DNA from: Zygnema cylindricum
Lineage: Eukaryota; Streptophyta; Zygnematophyceae; Zygnematales; Zygnemataceae
Length of the DNA: 15,489 nucleotides
Assembly: GCA_037447655.1 (NCBI GenBank)
Contig: JBBHKE010001934.1
Coordinates: forward strand, 210,201 to 225,689
Reading direction: 5' to 3'
Shown: positions 8,147 to 14,615 of the stretch, one piece after another
Numbering within the stretch: the first letter of the stretch is position 1
Layout of the letters: every line of letters starts with the position of its first letter
Made by a program: the position numbers and the translations under genes
Notes under the pieces: model-generated
The model's database searches: none
What the model was told of the DNA's origin: nothing
The model's input: the letters and a program-made list of their open reading frames with translations, nothing else

Positions 8147-8708
8147 AGTTTTTAGTCACTTTTCAATTTTAATCCACAGTTTTCTCTGCAATAAATCAAC
8201 TTAGGGGAAGGAACTGGTTTTGTCATCATGTCTGCAATCATTTCTTTATCAGTTTTATGAACCAGTTTAATGATTTTATTTTCAACCTTCTCTCTGACAA
8301 AGCTTAGTCTAATATCCATATGCTTAACTTGAAGTGATGTTTCGGATTAGGTGCAATAGAGATAGCAGCTTGATTATCACAAAAAACATTATGAGTTCTT
8401 GTCTTCATGAACCCAAGTTCTTCAAGAAGAGATTTCACCCACATTAATTCTTTGGTGGCAGCTCAGGAAGCAATAAATTCAGCCTCCATAGTGGACTGAG
8501 GAACTACTTTCTGTTGCTTGCTACTCCAACAGCATGCACCAGATCCAATTTGCAACACATATCCAGTTGTACACCGCTTTAAAGGCACATCTCCATAACT
8601 GGCATCACTCCAGGTTGTGACGTTAATGTGCTCCCCTCCCAAATGCAACCACAATTCCCTTGTCCCCACCAGATACCTCATCACCCTTTTGGCAGCCTCC
8701 CAGTCTCT
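8147..8708 (-). pseudogene. Copy C: RNase H domain and pol C-terminus, broken
   Basis: Bases 8463-8684 encode LVGTRELWLHLGG, TTWSDASYG with the first Asp and STMEAEFIAS with the Glu. They then stop at TGA, which replaces the Cys codon seen in copy B. Beyond the stop, the same frame continues with TKELMWVKSLLEELGF and VFCDNQAAI, so all acidic residues survive in the DNA. A net one-base shift near PNPKHHFKL separates the last segment (KHMDIRLSFVREKV). Copy B has a 10-bp deletion at exactly that site. Inactive. Confidence 0.83.
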
Positions 8709-8945
8709 CTACCTTGGTTCATTTAGACTCTTGCTGAGGACTCCTACGGCTGCAACTATATCCGGCCGGGCACAATTCATAAAATATATAAAACTGCCTA
8801 CAATCTGCCGATAAGGGATATTTTCCATAAATCTTCTTTCTATCTCATCTATCTCATCATTAATGATCAATATTCCTCCCTCTTCACTCCTTTCACACAC
8901 TTTTTTCAAATCCATAGGAGTAGTACATCCGTTTGCTTTCTCCAT
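8709..8945 (-). pseudogene. Copy C: RT-RNase H connection segment
   Basis: Nearly identical to 3390-3626 of copy B, with the same ATG directly after the RT-ending TAA and the same TAG after LNEPR. It encodes MEKANGCTTPMDLKKV, ENIPYRQIVGSFIYFMNCARP and VGVLSKSLNEPR. The shared stops show that B and C descend from one already damaged parent or were later homogenised. Confidence 0.85.
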
Positions 8946-10163
8946 TTAAAATTTTTCTAGCATATTACCAATTGCTTCTTTGTGAGTGAGTTTTATAATC
9001 CTATTCCCTCTATCTCTCTCCATTTGAATTCCCAAAATGTACTTTGCTTCGCCAAGATCTTTCATGCCAAAGCTGCTTCTAAGATCTCGTTTTAGGTTTC
9101 TAATTTTATCGCATGACTTGCTTAAGACCAACAAATCATCCACATAAATAGCAATAAATATCACTCCATCCTCATCCTCAAATAAATATATGGAGTGATC
9201 TGAACTAATTGTGATATACCCCAAACCGGTCAAAAATTCATCGAGCTTTACATTCCACTCTCGCGGGGCTTGCTTAAGCCCATAGAGTGATTTTATCAGT
9301 TTGCAAACTTTGTTATCTTCCCCACTTTCCATGAATCCTTTCGGTTGCCTCATGTAAATTTCTTCTTCCAACTCTCCGTGCAAAAAGGCCGTTTTAATAT
9401 CCATCTGGTGGATTTCCATATCCTCCGCTGCGGCTATACTTAAAAGGATTCTAACAGAAGGAAATCTGACAACAGGTGCAAAGGTTTCTTCGTAGTCTAT
9501 CCCCTCTTTCTGAGTATAACCTTTTGCAACTAACCTAGCTTTGTACCTCTCAATGGTATTATCCGGGTTTAATTTAAGTTTAAAAACCCACTTACATCCA
9601 ATCGGTTTTCGGTCCGTTGGACAATCTACTAACTCCCATGTATTGGCTTCTATGATACAGGCCATTTCTTCATTTATTGTTATGATCCACCGGTTACTTT
9701 TTGGAGTGTTTATGGCCTCTAAGTATGTCTGAGGTTCATCTGGGTGAGACATCTTTGTGAGTTGGTTATTTACTTGTCTTTCTTGAAGTCGTTTACTACT
9801 TCTTCTTCCCCCTTCAAAATCGGACGCCGGTATGGAAGGCATCTTTGGGTTTCGTTTAGGGAGATTTTCAGCTTCCCTATCTTCCAATTCCGGTGTCTCA
9901 TCAAGTTCCTCATCGGTTTCCACTTCGTATTGTGGCGTTGCCTCGGATGTTGTCCCTTCCTCCTTCGCCTTTGGTAGATCTGCAGATTTTTCTTTTTCTC
10001 CCTCTTCCTTCTCTTCATTTTCAAAGTCAAAGTCAGAAAACTGATCCGTTTCAAATCTGATTTTAACTTCTTTATTATATTTGAATGGATCAATGGACTT
10101 CTCTTCATTCATCACCACTATGTGTTTTACCAAAATTACATCTCTCTTTTTCAAGTCATACAC
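8946..10163 (-). pseudogene. Copy C: integrase tail and reverse transcriptase (RVT_2 type)
   Basis: At 405 codons this is the longest open segment of the window. Residues 1-27 are the end of integrase (KKRDVILVKHIVVMNEEKS). Residues 40-140 are an acidic, low-complexity linker (EEKEEGEKEK, then ELDETPELEDREAE, then RRSSKRLQERQ). RT proper runs from about 143: LVAKGYTQKEG (211-221), the first catalytic Asp in DIKTAFLHG (255-263), SLYGLKQAPREW (about 292-303) and YVDD (340-343). It stops at TAA after MLEKF. Two TGA codons lie just upstream in the GKPGYLVGY region, so integrase is not joined to it. RT core residues look intact. The 3' part, about 8609-9550, is almost identical to copy B. Confidence 0.9.
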
Positions 10164-10459
10164 TCGGTATCCTTTTGTGCTCTCATCATATCCTACAAGA
10201 TATCATGGTTTCCCTCATCCCTCTAACTTCCATTTAGTCTTATCAAAATCCAAACTGTAGACTTGACTTCCGAACACTCTCAAACTAGACAAATCAGGCT
10301 TTCTTCCTGTCCACCTCTCATACAGAGTTTCCTCCTTATTTGCTCAAGTTAGGACTCTATTTTTGATGAAATTAGCATAGTTCATAGACTCCTCCCAAAA
10401 CTGCAACCCTATCCTCTTATCAGTTAACATATTTCTGGACATGTCTCTTAAAGTTCTAT
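10164..10459 (-). pseudogene. Copy C: integrase region after the core, broken
   Basis: This stretch aligns with 4840-5140 of copy B and encodes the same ERWTGRKP-type sequence in pieces. Two TGA stops interrupt the GKPGYLVGY portion, and a one-base shift follows GVAEK at its start. No open frame of note remains. Confidence 0.7.
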
Positions 10460-10798
10460 TCATTTTTCTGCTACTCCATTTTGTTCCGGATTATAGGGAA
10501 CATTTTTCTCATGATGAATTCCTTTTTCTTTAAGATATTCTTCAAATTCCCTTGAGGTGTATTCTTTCCCATCATCACTTCTTATCTCTTTTATTGAGGT
10601 TTCATGTAGTTTTTCACTCCATACTTTATACTTTTTGAAACATCTTAATACCTCTGACTTATGTCTGAGAACGTATACCTTCGTGTATCTAGAACAATCA
10701 TCTGTGATGGTTAACATCCATCTCTTCCCCCCATGTGAAGCATACCTAGCAGGTCCCCAGACATCAGTGTGAACTAGATCTAATACTTTTTCTCTCAT
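10460..10798 (-). pseudogene. Copy C: integrase catalytic core (DD35E)
   Basis: A 112-codon segment holds an almost complete rve-type core. The first Asp is in LVHTDVWGPARYASHGGKRW, the second in IKEIRSDDGKEYTSREF, and the Glu in VPYNPEQNGVAE. Counting from the first Asp of SDDG to the Glu of GVAE gives 35 intervening residues, the DD35E spacing of copia and retroviral integrases. It is cut off right after GVAEK by a one-base loss relative to B, so the fold is unlikely to be complete. Confidence 0.88.
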
Positions 10799-11301
10799 AA
10801 ATGTGGTTGCCTTTAGAAATGGATGTCTATGAATCTTCCCTTGGGCACATCCACTACAATCATCAATGGTCTCATCATCCTAAAAAGTAATACCCTCCAC
10901 TATTCCATTTTCTTCATTTTCTTTATTCTATCTAGATGCACATGCCCCAACCTTTTATGCCAAAGCATCATCTCACTTGCGCACGAGTAAAAATCACTCT
11001 TTTCATTGCAAAGAACAATTCGGAACATTCCTTGACTGCCCTTCTCAGCTATGAAATAAACCTCATTATCAAAGCTTGTTGTGAAGATTCCTTTCCTAGT
11101 TCCTGTTTCAAACTCCTTTTCATCCATGACAGCTGTTGAGACTAGGTTCTAGCTAAGCTGTGGAATGTAAAGAACGTCTGAGAGTGTTACAATTGAGGCC
11201 TTTCCATCAACTAGAACTTTCAAGTCAACAGTTCCAACAAGACTTGTGGTTTCTACTCTACCATCGCCGTACTCTATCTCAACTGTTGGGATCTTTCTCA
11301 G
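10799..11301 (-). pseudogene. Copy C: GAG-pre-integrase and post-protease segment
   Basis: Bases 10900-11127 encode KEFETGTRKGIFTTSF, MFRIVLCNEKSDF and LWHKRLGHVHLDRIKKMKK. The frame is lost through a one-base deletion, where B reads KKMGIVEG. Below that, a TAG precedes DDETIDDCSGCAQGK. Above it, protease flap sequence KIPTVEIEYG and LSKNLVST is present but interrupted by a TAG. All of this is a fossil of the same arrangement as 5496-5990 in copy B. Confidence 0.78.
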
Positions 11302-11508
11302 TTAAGTGAACCACCGCTTATCTTTGCACATATGCATTGAAGCCCATGAGTCTATGATCCACCCATCCTCGGGTGGATCCCTCTTACCTCTGAAAGCACA
11401 CTTTTGTCTCCGTGGAATGTGGACATACTTTTCAGTGTTTTTTCGGATTAAGGAGAAGCTCCTCAAGCTCCTCTTCTGGTTCAGTTTTTCCTTCCACCTC
11501 CTCATCAT
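11302..11508 (-). pseudogene. Copy C: protease active-site segment, DSG changed to DSW
   Basis: It encodes IPRRQKCAFRGKRDPPEDG followed by WIIDSWASMHMC and then a stop after RWFT. The catalytic triplet of copia and retroviral aspartic proteases is Asp-Ser/Thr-Gly. Here the Gly codon GGG is TGG (11344-11346), placing Trp in the active-site loop. B and H both keep Gly. It is joined to gag only through a frameshift near 11440-11450, after LLLNPKKH. Inactive as a protease. Confidence 0.85.
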
Positions 11509-11875
11509 GAACTTCAGTCAGGAAAGCCTTTTCATTTCCTCCATCCCTTGAGGTTCCTCGACCATCTTTCAATCGAAGATCTACAAGTTTGACACAATCT
11601 ACCATATAGTGTCCCGGTTTCTTGCAGAAGTGACATAATCCTCCTCGAGAAGTTCCACTCCCCTGTCTATCAAATCTGCCACCTCCTTGTCCTCTTCCAC
11701 CAAAGTTTCGATAGGGATCTTTCCCTTTCTCCTCATCACGCTTCCGCCAATCTGCTCCTCCAAACAATGCTTGACCACTTGGACTCCCTCTCCTAAGCTC
11801 TATGGTGCTTTCTTTCACTAAAATCATTCCCACAGTGTCATCCCAATTCCAATTGCTATCTCCCATGTTCTGCAA
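11432..11875 (-). pseudogene. Copy C: gag C-terminus with intact zinc knuckle
   Basis: A 147-codon segment includes DSNWNWDDTVGMILVKES, a basic/Gly-rich stretch (GGRGQGGGRFDRQGSGTSRG) and a complete CCHC zinc knuckle, CHFCKKPGHYMVDC, which would bind RNA. The acidic linker to protease follows (EPEEELEELLLNP). Of the three gag genes here this is the only intact knuckle in a long frame; copy B lost it through a frameshift. Confidence 0.87.
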
Positions 11876-11930
11876 TCGGTTGATGATATTCTCATACTCT
11901 TCAATCCGTTGATGATATTCTCATACTCTT
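11873..11930. repeat. 29-bp tandem duplication, two copies, in the gag of C
   Basis: Units 11873-11901 and 11902-11930 differ at one base (CAATCGG against CAATCCG). Copy B has one unit near 6552. The extra 29 bp shifts the gag frame inside the UBN2 domain. Confidence 0.92.
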
Positions 11931-12255
11931 CAGGTAGTTTCATCATTTATGTGTTCACTTTTTGTCTCTCGGACCATGAGTTACCTGCACTCTCTAACTC
12001 TCCAAATAATGCTCCTAAATCATTGCAATAATTATTCATACTTCCTCATTTATAAGTATAAGCTGCAATCTTATTTTCGGCCAACTGTTGTTACTGCAAT
12101 GATCCACTCTTATATTTGTTAACTAGTGATATCCCAATCTGAGATGAATATTTGACATGCATAAGGGGAATGGCAATGCCCTTTTGCTACACTTTTAAGA
12201 ATTAAGAGCTTAGCAACCTTGTCTTTGTAGTTCCACTTTTCATACTCTGATCTTT
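11876..12255 (-). pseudogene. Copy C: middle of gag (UBN2 domain), no open frame
   Basis: It aligns with 6560-6910 of copy B but contains stops in the TYKGGSM and GSLQQQQ codons (TAA at each) plus the 29-bp duplication. The UBN2 domain can be followed only piecewise. Confidence 0.78.
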
Positions 12256-12591
12256 CTATCTGAACCCTTGTCGCCGTTTTGGTGGTGTTGTTGCCGGTAT
12301 AGCCTTCCGCAATAGTGTCACTTGAGTTGCAACTCCTCCCTTTTCTCCTTCTATGACATTCTCCTCTCCTTCCTCATCTTCATCCTCTATGATGGTGGCA
12401 GCTGTTCTACCAACTGTAGAGGCGGAGGTGCCAGAAAAACGTGTCCCTCCAAACCCAGGTGGGGGTGGGCATCGAATTTGTCCAGACACTATGCCCCATA
12501 GATGCTTCTCAAATAGTTCTCCCTCCATCATCATATCCCAATAAAGAAAGTCTGATCCATCAAATATGGGCACCCTAGAGGGTGGGCCCAT
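12256..12591 (-). pseudogene. Copy C: gag N-terminus
   Basis: It starts at the ATG inside the primer-binding site (12589-12591) and encodes MGPPSRVPIFDGSDFLYW, then GELFEKHLWGIVSGQIRCPPP and an acidic stretch. This is the best-kept gag start in the window and supports the PBS-internal ATG as the genuine start, because MGPPSRVP is also present in H. A frameshift near 12290 ends it, while the following RSEYEKWNYK is readable in another frame. Confidence 0.88.
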
Positions 12592-12595
12592 AACC
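12581..12595 (-). promoter_or_regulatory. Primer-binding site of copy C (initiator tRNA-Met anticodon arm)
   Basis: The same 15 bases as in B and H directly abut LTR3. Conserved without change in all three elements. Confidence 0.85.
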
Positions 12596-12923
12596 TGAAA
12601 TTCTGTGGTCTCTATTGACCCACAGAATGAGCAGCCTATGTAAAGCCTCTAGGATAATATTTGCCCCTTCTACTTTCCCGCTGAAGAAGCACCGCACAGG
12701 CACACAAATATTCTAAGCACTCTCACCCCTGTGAGGACAAGACTCCCTTGAGTCAAACGCAAAAAATATCACTGAATTTGCTCCCCTGAGCAGTAAGATA
12801 TGGCTGGTCAAAGATGACCTTTATAGTTAAAAGCTCTCTTAGAAAGAGGTACCTAAATTTCACTAAGTCTTGGTCTGCCTACCTACGACTGCTTACTACT
12901 AAACCGTATCCCAATAGAAACAC

Positions 12924-12929
12924 TATATA
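12924..12929 (-). promoter_or_regulatory. TATA box of LTR3
   Basis: TATATA inside CTATATAG, as in LTR1 and LTR2. It would drive transcription of copy C. Confidence 0.6.
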
Positions 12930-13261
12930 GTACACGAAGGTACACTAGGCGATGTACTTATTGTACGACATGGCTTTCAAAGTGACGCCTGTCAAAACGA
13001 GAGCCATGGTTCCTCCTCCCATCTTCTTTGGTATCCAATAGTATGGTGCCACGTGGCGTCGCGTGACGCTATCCCCAAAGGCCGCCAAAAGTTTATTGTG
13101 GGTGGCGGCTGCAATTGTGGGCGTCTGATCATTTGTATTTATGCGGCTTCGATTCGCTTTCATACATGAATTGATTAATGCGTGTTTTCGTTAGTATGTT
13201 GCAAATTAGTCCGTTTAATAAATAGATGAATATGCGTGAAACGTGGTACGTATGTCGTTTC

Positions 13262-13342
13262 TCTAGTGCTTTAATGGATAAGACATAGGTCTAAATAGTA
13301 GTTCGTAGACCCCGGTTCTAATCCGGCGAGAGGCAGTATTTT
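13262..13342 (+). other. tRNA-like / pol III-type block in LTR3
   Basis: It has a D-arm-like TTTAATGGATAAGAC, then a TpsiC arm CCGG-TTCTAAT-CCGG (13312-13326) with B box GGTTCTAATCC (13314-13324), then TTTT (13339-13342). Relative to LTR2 the T-arm stem is intact and one loop base differs. Confidence 0.72.
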
Positions 13343-13487
13343 GCTACAAATAGTAAAATACCTTCTATTTCATTCTTTCTCTTTCTAAATGACGCGGCAG
13401 CCATGGCGTGCCTTTGGTTCTCCCTTTCTCTCTCTTTACATTCTAACTAAAATATAGAAGAGAATTATTAATTACCTCTTTTCAACA

Positions 13488-13492
13488 CCTTT
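13488..13492. repeat. Target-site duplication CCTTT, right copy
   Basis: Exact repeat of 1937-1941, immediately outside the high end of LTR3. Confidence 0.88.
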
Positions 13493-13719
13493 CCCTTTTT
13501 TGGACACACTGCGGCCCCTATCATCTGCCTCCTCCGTTGAAGCAGTCGCTGCTGCAAGAATTCTTACTCCAAATCTTGGTGGAGTTCCCGAAGGTGGACG
13601 TTTTACTTGTCCACTGACGATACCCCAGTATCGTTTTTCGCACAAGCCCCCATCATCATGGCTTCCCAATAGTTGAACCCAGATACATTGAAGGTGGGCA
13701 CCCTAGAGGGTGGGCCCAT
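13493..13719 (-). pseudogene. Element H: gag, N-terminal part
   Basis: It starts at the ATG inside the primer-binding site (13717-13719) with MGPPSRVPTFN, like copy C. After about 20 codons the frame shifts by one base near a G run. The continuation in the other frame is LCEKRYWGIVSGQVKRPPS and ends with lysine-rich SVSKKGK at the insertion point. The last codon (13493-13495) is in phase with the codon starting at 1941, so this is the 5' part of the gag found at 1282-1941. By eye it is roughly half to two-thirds like the gag of C. Confidence 0.85.
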
Positions 13720-13723
13720 AACC
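13709..13723 (-). promoter_or_regulatory. Primer-binding site of element H (initiator tRNA-Met anticodon arm)
   Basis: GGTGGGCCCATAACC on the plus strand, directly against LTR4, whose end here is the undamaged TGCAATTCTG. Confidence 0.85.
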
Positions 13724-14255
13724 TGCAATTCTGTGTCCTCTATTTGACTTCAGAATTCAGGATGCCTCTAGATAGTTTTTAACTAACCCACTTCAAGCTA
13801 AAACCACTGCTGCCCAAGAAGGCAAACTGCCAGTTTGACTACACCGTTGTGCAGCCTGGACTCCCCTGATTTCGTAGCAAAAAGAATCACTAAAAACGGC
13901 CAACCAGCCGATTAGTTATGAGCCGGCAAAAATGTCAATTTACACAAAACTCTCTTAGAGAGAGGTGACTACCTACCAGATTTTCCGAAGTCCTAAACCC
14001 TTCTCATAGCCCTTATCTACTGAAGTACGAACCAATCATATGAGTGTAAAGTAGAGAAAGGTACTACGGCCGATGTCCTTTCTGTACGGCCTGTGTACGA
14101 CAAGGCCACTGAGTGGACGCGTGTCACCCTTCCACTCGTTCGTATATTCCCCAGAATTCCTGCAACCAAATGTTATCCCTCCACGTGGCGCGAGGTCATG
14201 CCACGTCCATAAACGCCAAACTGACCATTCCGCGATCTCGGTAGTGATGTGTGCT

Positions 14256-14284
14256 GTCGGATTAAATCCGACATTAAATGTCGG
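14256..14284. other. Two overlapping perfect hairpins in LTR4
   Basis: GTCGGATT-A-AATCCGAC (14256-14272) and CCGACATT-A-AATGTCGG (14268-14284) share the CCGAC arm, so only one can form at a time. Not seen in LTR1-3. Confidence 0.6.
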
Positions 14285-14456
14285 CCGTCGAAACAAAATC
14301 CGATTCATTTGTTTCGCGCGAAATGACGTCCGCAATAAACTTTAACTAGTTCTATGTTCCTCTGCACATATTTTAGTTAATCATTTTGAGTACCATACAT
14401 TAGTTTAAATACATATCAAACCCTATATATCCTAACGGATTTCTACGACAGACTGG

Positions 14457-14522
14457 TTTTCTCTAATGGCTACGCCGCGCTCTGCCGATCGAAGGTTCGA
14501 GTCCTGCCGGACTCAACCTTTT
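14457..14522 (+). other. tRNA-like / pol III-type block in LTR4
   Basis: It has CTCTAATGGCTACGCCGCG at the A-box position, a perfect B box GGTTCGAGTCC (14494-14504) within a 7-nt-loop arm, and TTTT at 14519-14522. TATATAT (14424-14430) lies about 30 bp upstream, where plant pol III genes often have a TATA element. Its presence in this diverged LTR shows the block is an old LTR component. Confidence 0.68.
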
Positions 14523-14615
14523 GTTGAGAGTGACTTAAGTCACTCTTTAGTCATGCCTATGGAGCTGAGGTAGCCATGGCTCCATCACTCCCTCTCTCCT
14601 TCAGTCACTACAACA

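Larger units (their letters stand above)
1942..13487 (-). mobile_element. Tandem copia array LTR3-C-LTR2-B-LTR1, nested in the gag of H
   Basis: Three LTRs of 888, 892 and 892 bp alternate with two internal regions of 4417 bp (B) and 4457 bp (C), all in the same orientation. Each LTR starts TGTTGAAAAG on the element strand and ends in or near TTGCA. Each internal has a primer-binding site against its 5' LTR and a purine-rich tract against its 3' LTR. The whole array is bounded by CCTTT duplications, so it sits at a single integration site. A shared middle LTR is the usual product of unequal crossing-over between the 5' and 3' LTRs of one element. Neither copy is intact, so any present mobility would depend on proteins supplied in trans. 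Confidence 0.9.
12596..13487 (-). repeat. LTR3 (5' LTR of copy C)
   Basis: 892 bp with TG at the low end and CA at the high end, about 95% like LTR2 by eye. It has TATA at 12924-12929, GCCACGTGGC at 13048-13057 and the tRNA-like block 13262-13342. Its high side is CCTTT and then the gag of element H, so it is the right edge of the array. Confidence 0.92.
13724..14615 (-). repeat. LTR4 (5' LTR of element H)
   Basis: The low end TGCAATTCTG is fixed by the adjacent primer-binding site. The high end is placed at CAACA (14611-14615), which gives 892 bp, the same length as LTR2 and LTR3. Overall it is strongly diverged, but landmarks occur in the same order: a CTCTCTTAGAGAGAG hairpin (about 13953-13967), the CGATGT...GTACGAC motif, CCACGTGG (14181-14188), the tRNA-like block and GCCATGG. 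The CTATATAG box is not kept. The flanking bases 14616-14620 (AGTAT) would be the target-site duplication; the partner lies outside the window. Confidence 0.8.

Noticed and set aside
9541-10044. Plus-strand frames opposite RT and the acidic linker, including a Ser-rich one
   Set aside because: They are shadows of minus-strand codons (the Ser run is the complement of the Glu/Asp-rich linker).
14036-14345. Overlapping open frames on both strands inside LTR4
   Set aside because: They lie wholly within the LTR, have no recognisable motif, and show no equivalent in LTR1-3.
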